In this document: positions 1-7,341 of the stretch, one piece after another
Layout: every line of letters starts with the position of its first letter
Position numbering within the stretch: the first letter of the stretch is position 1
NCBI GenBank assembly: GCA_041393775.1
Contig: JAWKJM010000003.1
Location: 930,001-994,000 of the forward strand
Source: JADKAV01 sp041393775
Lineage (GTDB): Bacteria; Actinomycetota; Actinomycetes; S36-B12; UBA10799
Direction of reading: 5' to 3'
DNA length: 64,000 nt
Notes under the pieces: generated by a model
What the model saw: only the letters and a program-made list of their open reading frames with translations
The model's database searches: none
What the model was told of the DNA's origin: nothing
Made by a program: the position numbers and the translations under genes

Positions 1-1
1 C

Positions 2-850
2 CAGGGTGTTAAGGGAGGGCGTGACGCCGCTCTACTTGATATCGCCCAGGATCATGCCCTGTACCTGTTGCACGAGGCCGGGCTGTTCAAGTCGGGTCTC
101 GTTTTCAAAGGCGGAACCGCCCTGCGTAAGTTCCGGGCAGGCAATGCGGGCAGGTTCTCAACAGACCTCGACTTCGCGGCCCCCGACGATGGGCTCGCCC
201 TGAACACGCTAAGCGAGATAGACGGGGCCGAGGTGGACGGGTTCACTTTCCGAGTGAACGAAATCGGGGACGATGGCAGGCGAGGGGAACTACATGTACA
301 GACACCGTTCGGCGTCCCGAACCTCGGCGCCAAACTTGAACTGGCACGACACCCTCTCATCCTTCCCGCCGACCACCTGACGCTAGTCGCGCTTCCGATT
401 CACAAGCGATACTCGTTCACCCTGCCGAGCACACCTGTCGTTCGCGCAGAAGAAGCGATCGCGGAGAAACTAGCGCGGTTCAGACGAACCGCACTCGTCC
501 GTGATCTGTACGACCTGTACTGGTACGCGGCCAGCGGGCCGCTCGACGAACCGTTGATCCGTCGGCTGTGGATACTCAAGACCTATCGGGACGTCACCGA
601 AGACGGACGGGGATCTCCACCCATATCCCCCCAAGACATCCTCAACGCCAAATCGGCGAGCGACTTCGCCGCCGAGGACATCGGGTACCTCACCAAACGA
701 GTCAACACCGCGGAATGGCTTCACACCGTGGAGGATCGCTTCGAATTTCTCGCACATATGACCGATGACGAACGCCGTTGGGCTCAATGCAACCGCCGCG
801 ATCAACACGAGGTGTGGGCGGCACTCCAACCTTCATCTGCGACCGGGTAG
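2..850 (+). CDS. AbiEii-type nucleotidyltransferase toxin, 5' end outside window
   Basis: The reading frame is open from the left edge, so the true start lies outside the window. Residues just after the edge (DIAQDHALYLL) and the motif FKGGTALRK followed by STDLDF match the nucleotidyltransferase core of the AbiEii / type IV toxin family, where the GG-T/S and D-x-D residues bind the nucleotide and metal. A later segment, VRDLYDLYW, is also typical of the family. AbiEii proteins are usually preceded by an AbiEi-like transcriptional antitoxin, which would sit to the left of this window. The family acts in abortive phage infection; that role here is inferred from family and context. Confidence 0.85.
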   Translation, partial: QGVKGGRDAALLDIAQDHALYLLHEAGLFKSGLVFKGGTALRKFRAGNAGRFSTDLDFAAPDDGLALNTLSEIDGAEVDGFTFRVNEIGDDGRRGELHVQTPFGVPNLGAKLELARHPLILPADHLTLVALPIHKRYSFTLPSTPVVRAEEAIAEKLARFRRTALVRDLYDLYWYAASGPLDEPLIRRLWILKTYRDVTEDGRGSPPISPQDILNAKSASDFAAEDIGYLTKRVNTAEWLHTVEDRFEFLAHMTDDERRWAQCNRRDQHEVWAALQPSSATG

Positions 851-1129
851 CGCCCTGTGCCCGGCGGCCCTTCGGTGGCCCGTGGACGCCTTTGCCGCGC
901 ATCGTTTCAGGTACCGGCTACAGAGGATGCTGGGGCGTGGGAATCCGCCCGCCACCTGGAAGGAACTCTTGGCCCAGTCGGAATCCGCCGAATCTCTCAG
1001 ACCGTGAACCAGCAGCCCGGCAGAGGCAGACCGGACACGCAACGGTGGCCACGCAACCCGGCACAACCGTAGGGAAAGTCGGAAGGTCGTCCCGGCTGAC
1101 CGCCTCACACTCTGGTTGCCTGTTTTGAC

Positions 1130-1142
1130 GGTTTGACACACG
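1130..1142 (+). repeat. Direct repeat copy A (candidate integrase arm site)
   Basis: GGTTTGACACACG is found here and again, identical and in the same orientation, at 26298-26310 beside tRNA-Phe. The same block (1122-1142) also holds a partial copy, TTTTGACGG. The integrase gene starts about 475 bases downstream. The position is what an arm-type integrase binding site would show, but the function is inferred. Confidence 0.4.
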
Positions 1143-1260
1143 GGTGGCACACTTCTGCTTGCCGCGGACGTACGGGGTGCCCCGAGGGGCGCCCGGGTGC
1201 CTGGCGGTCGGTGTGTCCGGGACGGGGGTCGTGGCGATGGGACGGGTGGAACGGCGAGAC

Positions 1261-1276
1261 GGCGTGGCCGCCGATA
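1261..1276 (+). promoter_or_regulatory. 16-bp start-proximal element, copy 1
   Basis: GGCGTGGCCGCCGATA lies here and again at 7317-7332. In both places exactly nine bases separate it from the GTG proposed as start codon (1286 and 7342). It may be a shared promoter or operator for a leaderless transcript; no Shine-Dalgarno sequence is visible at either gene. Confidence 0.45.
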
Positions 1277-1285
1277 CGCGCGTCT

Positions 1286-1534
1286 GTGCTGCCGCGTCTG
1301 ATGTCCCGGAAAACGATGGTGACGGAGTTCGACCTGTCGGAGGCACGGGTGTTCCGGTTGACCCGGACGCCAGGGTTCCCGGCCCCGTACCGCATCGGCA
1401 GGAACGTTCGCTGGGATGTTGGCGAGGTCACCGAATGGCTGACCCAGCAACGGACGGCTGCGCGCGTCCCGGCGGCGCATCTGATGTCGGACCCGGCGGG
1501 GCCGCGGCGCAGGATGTTCGTAGAAGCGTCCTAA
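1286..1534 (+). CDS. AlpA/excisionase-like helix-turn-helix protein
   Basis: A small protein of about 82 residues. The segment MVTEFDLSEARVFRLTRT followed by GFPAPYRIGRNVRW and a closing VTEWL is the winged helix-turn-helix layout of AlpA/Xis-type proteins. These bind DNA and either activate or direct the associated integrase. The integrase gene follows about 80 bases downstream on the same strand. The GTG at 1286 is preferred because a 16-bp element before it recurs at the same distance from the recombinase start at 7342; ATG at 1301 or 1316 is an alternative. No ribosome-binding site is evident. It is likely the excisionase or regulator of the island integrase. Confidence 0.65.
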   Translation: MLPRLMSRKTMVTEFDLSEARVFRLTRTPGFPAPYRIGRNVRWDVGEVTEWLTQQRTAARVPAAHLMSDPAGPRRRMFVEAS

Positions 1535-1616
1535 CTGTTCGCGTTCAGGACGCCGGGGGTACCGTGGGCTTCCGGGGCGCCGGGTGTCCCGGCCGGGGCA
1601 CTGCCTGGGGTGTGTG

Positions 1617-2909
1617 GTGAACCCGGGTACCGGCGGTCAGCCCCGCACCGACGAACACGGACGCCTCGTCACCAAAGTGGTTCTTCCCGGCTACCCGATC
1701 ACCATCCATCCGCCAACCGTTGCCTACCCGTATCACCGGATCGTGTACACGATCGAGGGGCAACGGAAAACAACGAGTGGCGGGGTGACGGCTGACGCGG
1801 CAATGGCGAAAGCGGAACAGTTAGCCGACATTCTGGACGCTGAGGCGACCCGCGCGAACCAGCCGTTCACCGTGCTGCTGGACGAATGGTTGGCCCCGGA
1901 CAGGGCACGCGCCCGCCCGTGGTCACTGAAAACCCACGAACATAACGAGTGGGTTGCCGCGAAACACGTCAAACCGATCATCGGGAACGTTCAATGCGTC
2001 TCGCTGCGCCGCGAGCATATGCTCCGGGCCGTGAATCACGCACCCACCCCAGGGGAAGGACGCCGGGTACGGACGTTATTGGGCACTGTCATCCGGTACG
2101 GATACGCTCACGGATACTTGACGATCCCGCCGGACCGGCTACTCCTTGACGTTCACTGGTCCCGGCCCGGCCACCGCCTGCCCGCCCACGCCACCGAACA
2201 AGGCACCGACGACACCCTGTGGGTACCACCCGAAGCGATACCTTCCAGCAACGATGTCGCGTTCCTCGCCGCAGCGTTCCTGATGCTGCAGCCGGAAGGC
2301 GCCCCCTACTGGTGGGGCCTCACCCCAATGTTCGCCGCATACACCGGGCTGCGGATCGGAGAACTCGTCGGGTTGAAAGCCTCGGACATCAACACGGCCA
2401 CACGCACCGTTCGGGTGGAACGGCAAATCGTGGAAGTGAAAGGCCGGAAACACGTCACCCTGCCGAAAGGGAACAAACGCCGCACCACCATCTACCCGCG
2501 GACAGTCCCCGGCGGCCAATGGTGGGACAACGGCTACCCGCTCGCCGACCTCGTGGCCCTCCGGGTCAGAGAAGTGATGGCGGAAAACCCGGACGGGCTG
2601 ATGTTCCCATCCAAAGACGGCGTGTGGTGGACCCGCTCCAACTTCTACGACCGCCGGTTCCACCCCGCCGCCGCAATGGCCGGATGGCCCACCAAACCCA
2701 CCACCAAACGCAACGGCCAACCCGGCGAACGGCTCACCTGGCCGTGGCACCACCTCCGCCACGTCTTCTGCACCCACTACCTATGGACGTTAGGCGCCGC
2801 CCCCGCCGACGTGTCCAACGCCGCCGGGCACGCCGACGTGAACATCACCCTCCGCATCTACGCATCCCAAACCACCGGATCGATGGAACGCCTCACCAAC
2901 CTCGGCTAA
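1617..2909 (+). CDS. Tyrosine site-specific integrase
   Basis: A tyrosine recombinase of about 430 residues. The C-terminal catalytic domain shows the full set: Arg in TGLRIGEL, a Lys in the beta-hairpin region (LPKGNKRR), the HLRH box in WHHLRHVFCTHYL, His in AGHADVNITLRIY and the nucleophilic Tyr in the same segment. The N-terminal part carries a SAM-like core-binding domain. The start is uncertain: GTG at 1617 follows a CTGGGG stretch, and GTG at 1584 would add 11 residues. With the small helix-turn-helix protein upstream, this is the best candidate for the enzyme that inserted the island, plausibly into tRNA-Phe about 24 kb away. Confidence 0.85.
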   Translation: MNPGTGGQPRTDEHGRLVTKVVLPGYPITIHPPTVAYPYHRIVYTIEGQRKTTSGGVTADAAMAKAEQLADILDAEATRANQPFTVLLDEWLAPDRARARPWSLKTHEHNEWVAAKHVKPIIGNVQCVSLRREHMLRAVNHAPTPGEGRRVRTLLGTVIRYGYAHGYLTIPPDRLLLDVHWSRPGHRLPAHATEQGTDDTLWVPPEAIPSSNDVAFLAAAFLMLQPEGAPYWWGLTPMFAAYTGLRIGELVGLKASDINTATRTVRVERQIVEVKGRKHVTLPKGNKRRTTIYPRTVPGGQWWDNGYPLADLVALRVREVMAENPDGLMFPSKDGVWWTRSNFYDRRFHPAAAMAGWPTKPTTKRNGQPGERLTWPWHHLRHVFCTHYLWTLGAAPADVSNAAGHADVNITLRIYASQTTGSMERLTNLG

Positions 2910-3189
2910 CCCCCCGAGGGCGGGCAGGCGTGAACCGCCCAGGTTTGTGAAGAGTGATTCCACGAAACGGTGGTGAGATCATCGCATCGGGGCTGGGTGG
3001 GGCAGGACGACGTTGCCCACCTGGACGTCCAGGCCACCCGGTCCAGGGAACGCCGCGGACCACAGGAGAACTGGGACACTGATCGCGTGAGGGACCGATG
3101 CTGTCCGAACCGTCCGGGTCTGTGGATAACTGGTTCAACCAGATGGCGTGGCGCGATGCGGAACGGCCAATTCGCGGGACAATTGGCCC

Positions 3190-3762
3190 GTGACCGAGGA
3201 AGAGACCCCAGGCAAGCGCGGATGGTCAGTGGCGTTTGACCGAATCGTGTGGCTCCGGGCAGACGGGGCGTCCGTTCCTTATCCGGCTCTGCCATCCGAC
3301 CCCGGACGATGGCACGTCTTCGCTTCCTCCTTAGAGAGTGAGACTTCGCTGAGCCGTTGGCGTCGAGCGCGGACACCTACACGGCGGGAACCGTTGGCAC
3401 CAGTCTTCTTCGAAAGAAATGGTCGCCCCGCTGCCTGCGGCGTGACCATCAGGGTGGTGCTTCCCCGCGACGCCTCAGTTGACGATCCCGATTTGTGCCC
3501 CGACTGTGCCCAGCATTTGCGTGACGGCACCTGGCGGCGTCCAGCGACCGCTCGCGCCGCGAGGAATCGGTGTGGGAATGTCGTGGAAGTGACTGCGGAG
3601 GATGCTCGGCGCCACCCGGACGACTTCGATGTTCGCGGCGGAATGGTGTCGTTCTGGTGCGGCAAACGGTGGGATCACACCGATCCGCACCGGGCTGACA
3701 CCGGAGAAACGTGGGTCACCGGCGAGGACGACTTCACGCCCGCGCCCGACGGATTCGTATAG
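3190..3762 (+). CDS. Hypothetical protein with CPDC motif
   Basis: A 190-residue protein I do not recognise. It starts at GTG 3190 with a weak ribosome-binding site. The middle contains a possible metal-binding pair (LCPDCAQHL) and further cysteines in RNRCGN and FWCGKRWDH. The C-terminus is rich in acidic residues and ends APDGFV. No signal peptide or membrane segment is visible. It sits between the integrase and an intergenic region with several palindromes. Similar short Cys-pair proteins are common as cargo in actinobacterial phages and integrative elements, but no function can be assigned. Confidence 0.5.
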   Translation: MTEEETPGKRGWSVAFDRIVWLRADGASVPYPALPSDPGRWHVFASSLESETSLSRWRRARTPTRREPLAPVFFERNGRPAACGVTIRVVLPRDASVDDPDLCPDCAQHLRDGTWRRPATARAARNRCGNVVEVTAEDARRHPDDFDVRGGMVSFWCGKRWDHTDPHRADTGETWVTGEDDFTPAPDGFV

Positions 3763-3818
3763 GGGTATCGGGGAGACGACACTCGGCTGCCTGTGAACCC
3801 AGGCCGTGGACGTCCCCC

Positions 3819-3862
3819 TTACCCAAGAGCAACTAGATCTAGTCGTCGGGTTCCTTGGGTAA
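3819..3862. repeat. Nested palindrome
   Basis: A 9-bp inverted repeat, TTACCCAAG (3819-3827) and CTTGGGTAA (3854-3862), flanks a perfect 12-bp palindrome ACTAGATCTAGT (3832-3843). It lies in the non-coding stretch 3763-4033. This could be an operator or a recombination crossover site. Confidence 0.5.
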
Positions 3863-3881
3863 TCCGGTCACCTGTTGCCGG

Positions 3882-3921
3882 GTGTGGGGCCTTCGCGATG
3901 AGGGCCACACCATCGCGAAGG
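3882..3921. repeat. Overlapping alternative hairpins
   Basis: CCTTCGCGAT (3890-3899) pairs perfectly with ATCGCGAAGG (3912-3921). A second stem, GTGTGG (3882-3887) with CCACAC (3905-3910), uses overlapping bases, so the two cannot form together. The layout resembles an attenuator or a terminator/antiterminator pair, but no leader peptide is evident. Confidence 0.4.
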
Positions 3922-4033
3922 TGCGGAGGGATGCGGGTCTTCCTGGCTTCCCAAGAAGGCACCGCTGAGTCGGTGACGTGCCTCGATCTGCTTCTCCGTC
4001 GGTGCGGTCTTGTCGCACGAAACGCGTAGAGAT

Positions 4034-4384
4034 TCAACGCACCCGGACTTTGAACCTCTTCGAGTAGGACGTGTAACCGTCCAAGGCCGGGGCTGACGCG
4101 GCGAGCGCACACCGGCCACGCTTCTTACCTTCGACCTTCGCCCGCTTCCTGCCCTTCGCTCGCATCACCGTGCACACCTTCTTCGACGTAGTAGCCCACG
4201 CAAGTGGCGAGCCTTGCACCGTCGATCGGGGCAGGCGAACCGTCTTCCCCCGCTTCACCTTCTTGGGCACCCCGGTCACCATCTGAACGCCCGGAGGTGA
4301 CGGCGTCGGGTCGGCCAGACGGAATGCGTGCTTCCCCGCCGCAACGACAGTGGGCTGCCCTGGGGTGCAGGGGATACCCGAACC
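4034..4384 (-). pseudogene. C-terminal fragment of a secreted surface protein
   Basis: The frame is open from 4384 to the stop at 4034 but has no ATG, GTG or TTG before 4282, and a TGA lies just upstream at 4385-4387. The translation reads through a proline-rich linker (DPTPSPPGVQM) into VPKKVKRGKTVRLPRSTVQG and ends SKRFKVRVR. This is a C-terminal Ig-like module with paired cysteines (KKVCTV, GRCALAASA) seen in actinobacterial secreted proteins. The absent N-terminus and signal peptide suggest a decayed remnant; an 82-residue product starting at 4282 cannot be excluded. It lies downstream of the PIN gene on the same strand. Confidence 0.5.
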
Positions 4385-4461
4385 TCAAGGGAACCCGGGG
4401 GCTACCGGTGCTGCCGTGCCCGCCTGCCGACTGCGGCTGCGCGCGGCGCGAGACGGTACTG

Positions 4462-5100
4462 CTACCGGTACCAGTTCGCGTGTTCGAGTAGACGTGATTG
4501 CGTTTCTGCGGTCAGCCCATCGTCCAGAGTTCTCATCTTTCCGAACAGTTCCCGCATCGTTTTCTTGTCGGGGATGTGGCGTGTCCCGATCGCTGCGGTG
4601 AGGACTTGCGGGGTCGAAATCAAGTAGGCGCAGCCGGTGGCGGGGTTCTGGGTGCGAAGGGCCTGCAACCGCGTGATTTCCTTCTTTGCGAGTTGCCGGG
4701 CTGGCCCGTCGTCTATCAGCATTGTGACGTTCGCGCCTGCTTCAACCAGTACCGCGGTGTGGGAGATGACCATCAGTTCGCCCTGGTCGGCTGCGCGCCT
4801 GAGTCGCTCAGCCAGCGGTTGAAGGCTGATGCGTCCTGCCGCCGCGGCAAGGGCGGGGTTTGTTGAGTTGTCTTCGAGGATGTTCAGGTGGACACTGCCA
4901 CGAAGGTTTCTCAGTACACCCGCGGCGGCAGAGAACCGTCTGTCCTGTTCCGCTTTGCGTTGCACTTCACGTACCACGGTCTGTGGCATCGAAAGCGGCC
5001 CGAGACAGTCAATCAGGATTCCCTGTTTGCTCAGGGAGAAAAAGTTCAGTGCGGGCCCCGCGTCGATGACGATGTTCGGTCTTGGGTGTGGAGTTGTCAC
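4462..5100 (-). CDS. PIN-like nuclease protein of an XRE/ImmA operon
   Basis: A 212-residue protein. IVIDAGPALNF near the N-terminus carries the first PIN aspartate; QGELMVISHTAV has the conserved glutamate region and MLIDDGPARQLA the C-terminal aspartates. PIN domains are metal-dependent RNases and commonly toxins. Its ATG overlaps the stop of the ImmA-like gene by four bases, so the two are translationally coupled. The operon runs regulator, protease, PIN. I infer a toxin whose repression or stability depends on the two upstream proteins; no ordinary VapB-type antitoxin is visible. Confidence 0.7.
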   Translation of the reverse strand: MTTPHPRPNIVIDAGPALNFFSLSKQGILIDCLGPLSMPQTVVREVQRKAEQDRRFSAAAGVLRNLRGSVHLNILEDNSTNPALAAAAGRISLQPLAERLRRAADQGELMVISHTAVLVEAGANVTMLIDDGPARQLAKKEITRLQALRTQNPATGCAYLISTPQVLTAAIGTRHIPDKKTMRELFGKMRTLDDGLTAETQSRLLEHANWYR

Positions 5101-5906
5101 AGCACGCCCGGCGGCAGGAACTCGTCAGGATCGTCTTCGGTGACGATCGGTGGTGGTGTGGCTACCCCAGCCTTCTCGTACTGATCCACCAGGTCCGCTT
5201 CGCTGATGGCGCGTAGTCGGGCTACGAATAGGGCAGGTAGGAGTCCTTGTTCGTAGGCGTCGTTCGCCCGCGCAAGCAACTTCTGCGGGGCGCGTCGACG
5301 TAATGACTCTTCCTGCCACGTCGTATACTGGTCCGTCCACCCGAACCTTGCAGCCAGCATCGGAGCGGTAAGTGAGCCAGCGATTCGGTGCTTCTCAGAG
5401 TTGGTGATGTAACCGGCTTCCGTCAGTTGAATGACGACCAGGTGTGGGCTGACCTTGTACTCCTGCACTATTGCGGACAACAGAGCAGGTTCCACCCGCA
5501 TAGTCCGGTCTGGTGCGGCTTCTATATGTGCGACAAGTCCTTCGAGTGGGATGAGGAGATGGCGGGCGAACGCGTCGGCTCGGATTTCCTGTGGGCTGCG
5601 GGCACTCCATTCGCGGTTGTTTTCGGGGGTGTGGTCGCCGAACGTGATGTGCCCGAGTTCGTGGGCGAGGGTAGAACGTTGCCGCATCGGGTTCGGCGTT
5701 CTGGTCGCAGCCACGATTACAGCGTTGCGTTCAGGGTCTTTCGCTGTTAGTCCGTGGGCGTCTGGCGGTCCATCTAGGATTGCCACGTCCACGTTCTCGT
5801 TGTGTTCGATCAGGGCTACGAGGTCGCCGAGCGGGGCCACCCCTAAGGTGTTCCTCTGGCGGTATGCCTGTGCGGCTTCGCGCGCTTGGGTCTCGGTGGC
5901 GATCAC
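5097..5906 (-). CDS. ImmA/IrrE family metallo-endopeptidase
   Basis: A 269-residue protein with the zinc-protease signature TLAHELGHITFGDH (HExxH). A following helix, EIRADAFARHLLIP, is diagnostic of the ImmA/IrrE family and contributes the third zinc ligand region. Family members cleave a partner XRE repressor, for example ImmA acting on ImmR in ICEBs1, or IrrE acting on DdrO in Deinococcus. Here the gene overlaps the XRE regulator upstream and the PIN gene downstream, each by four bases. The likely role is to inactivate the neighbouring XRE protein after a stress or infection signal, raising PIN expression; this is inferred from family and order. Confidence 0.85.
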   Translation of the reverse strand: MIATETQAREAAQAYRQRNTLGVAPLGDLVALIEHNENVDVAILDGPPDAHGLTAKDPERNAVIVAATRTPNPMRQRSTLAHELGHITFGDHTPENNREWSARSPQEIRADAFARHLLIPLEGLVAHIEAAPDRTMRVEPALLSAIVQEYKVSPHLVVIQLTEAGYITNSEKHRIAGSLTAPMLAARFGWTDQYTTWQEESLRRRAPQKLLARANDAYEQGLLPALFVARLRAISEADLVDQYEKAGVATPPPIVTEDDPDEFLPPGVL

Positions 5907-6238
5907 GCCGACCGTGCCACACCAAGTTCGTCCAGCAGCGCGTCGATCTCCAAGAAGTGAGTCAGTTCGTCCCGCAGCCCGGTCAGGTCGGCGCCCGCGT
6001 CCGCTCTGGCCGCGAATTGTGCCCTGTCACGCACCGGGGAATGTCCAGTCAGTTCAGTTACCGTGCATCCCAAAGCCCAGGACAGCGACACCACCTCGTT
6101 AAGCCTTGGTTCTGTCGTTCCGCTCTCAATTCTGGAAAGCCGGGCCTGCGACAAGCCGGTTTCGGCACCCACATCCCGCTGCGATTTGCCCCACGCCTCA
6201 CGTGCGCGACGGATTCGGTCACCAATCGTGTCATTCAT
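5903..6238 (-). CDS. XRE-family transcriptional regulator
   Basis: A 111-residue protein. The N-terminal half is a Cro/C1-type helix-turn-helix (GDRIRRAREAWGKSQRDVG, then GLSQARLSRIESGTTEPRL). The C-terminal half is a short helical tail (LRDELTHFLEIDALLDELG) that could serve as a dimerisation or protease-recognition segment. It is first in the operon with the ImmA-like protease and PIN protein. An inverted repeat lies immediately before its start (6241-6267), consistent with autorepression. Confidence 0.85.
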   Translation of the reverse strand: MNDTIGDRIRRAREAWGKSQRDVGAETGLSQARLSRIESGTTEPRLNEVVSLSWALGCTVTELTGHSPVRDRAQFAARADAGADLTGLRDELTHFLEIDALLDELGVARSA

Positions 6239-6240
6239 TG

Positions 6241-6267
6241 TGAATCAATTCCCATCCTCGTGATTCA
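6241..6267. promoter_or_regulatory. Probable XRE operator
   Basis: TGAATCA (6241-6247) and TGATTCA (6261-6267) form a 7-bp inverted repeat directly upstream of the XRE start. A further related half-site, ATTCA, overlaps the start codon region. Binding here by the XRE protein would block the operon; inference. Confidence 0.5.
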
Positions 6268-6530
6268 TCCTACTCCCTAGCATCACTATCGGCAACGGTG
6301 CGGCACGGCACACAAGAGAAATCCCGCAGGTTCGCCCGTAGGCTCGCCCGACTTATCGCGTGTGGGGCTACGGGTCGTCGAAGTGACGGCACCAGGCTGC
6401 GGCGACAAGAGATGCTCTGTTTCGCTGCCCGGGTTGCGCGTCTTAGGCGGGCGGCAGGCCGTCCGTCTGTGGAGGTGTGTTCACCGGGTTCCCGGGCTTA
6501 CCCTGGTAGCCACAAGATCGGGGGATCGAA

Positions 6531-7076
6531 ATGAGGACAGCCGCCGTACTCGCTGTCACGCTCCTCGCCGCGCCCGTAACGGCGGCTCCTGCCGCAGCGG
6601 ACGCGAAGACCACGATCACGTTCAACGTGGATGGCTGCGGCGGTTGCGTGTTTGTTGTGCATAACGGCCGGAACGTGGAACGAGCCTGGGACGAAGCGGC
6701 CAGGAGCACCCCCGTCACCGACGGCACGGCGACAGTTCGTGTACGCCGGAAGATGACGCCCTACCTGAGCCTCGAAGTTGTGCACCCCCTCGGCTACTCA
6801 TCCGAGAACGCGGTCGCGTTCGTCGCGTTCGGCTGGCACAAATACAGCACCCGGTTCCCCGGGGCGAAAGGCTGGTACGGGGACATCTGCTGGGGCAAAC
6901 GAAAAGGCCGGTCCGCGACCCTGAACATCGTCGTGACCGAGTACCTCGGTCGGTTTCCTCCGAACACCCCGAGGCAGCCGTTCATCCGCGCCCGGTTGAA
7001 ACGGCTACCGAAACGGGCTGAGGCCGGGGTCAACGGGACGCCGGGCTGCCCAATGTTCCGCTGGGACCAGACCTGA
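6531..7076 (+). CDS. Small secreted protein of unknown function
   Basis: A 181-residue protein with a clear Sec signal peptide: MRTAAVLAVTLLAAPVTAAP followed by an alanine-rich cleavage region near residue 23. The mature part begins KTTITFNVDGCGGCVFVVHNG and contains four or five cysteines, suggesting disulfides. The start ATG is preceded by GGGGATCGA, a good ribosome-binding site. It stands alone between the divergently transcribed XRE operon and the recombinase genes. No known family is recognised; it may be island cargo acting at the cell surface. Confidence 0.6.
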   Translation: MRTAAVLAVTLLAAPVTAAPAAADAKTTITFNVDGCGGCVFVVHNGRNVERAWDEAARSTPVTDGTATVRVRRKMTPYLSLEVVHPLGYSSENAVAFVAFGWHKYSTRFPGAKGWYGDICWGKRKGRSATLNIVVTEYLGRFPPNTPRQPFIRARLKRLPKRAEAGVNGTPGCPMFRWDQT

Positions 7077-7316
7077 CGCCGGGGCGGTGCGCGGGCCGGT
7101 CAGGCACGACGCTTCGGCTTCCATAGTCCAATACTGCGTTTCGCCACCCTCTGACGATTCGCAGCCGAGCACACTGATCCTTCCGTCCAGGGTGTCTCCC
7201 TTCACAGCAAGCACCGACGCCTCTTACGCAAGGGACGCGGGTACCGAGTGAACCCTGCTGGATGCGGCGACCGTTCAGGTAAGAACAGTCGTCCCGGAAA
7301 TTTCGCGCCGGTGAGC

Positions 7317-7332
7317 GGCGTGGCCGCCGATA
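7317..7332 (+). promoter_or_regulatory. 16-bp start-proximal element, copy 2
   Basis: Identical to 1261-1276 (GGCGTGGCCGCCGATA). It sits nine bases before the GTG start of the first recombinase-like gene, the same spacing as at copy 1, which suggests common control of the two recombination modules. Confidence 0.45.
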
Positions 7333-7341
7333 ACGCGGCCC

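Larger units (their letters stand above)
851..1285. other. Non-coding stretch between the AbiEii gene and the integrase module
   Basis: No convincing gene is visible in these 435 bases; the overlapping reading frames on both strands are arginine/proline-rich shadows. It holds two short elements listed separately: a 13-base motif at 1130-1142 that recurs near tRNA-Phe, and a 16-base motif at 1261-1276 that recurs before the first recombinase gene. Confidence 0.6.

Noticed and set aside
850..1130. Second copy of the tRNA-Phe 3' end as left attachment site
   Set aside because: I searched this stretch by eye and found no run matching the T-arm or acceptor region; the left attachment site is probably outside the window or diverged.
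2139..2777. Minus-strand frame opposite the integrase
   Set aside because: Opposes the integrase catalytic domain; no recognisable protein features.
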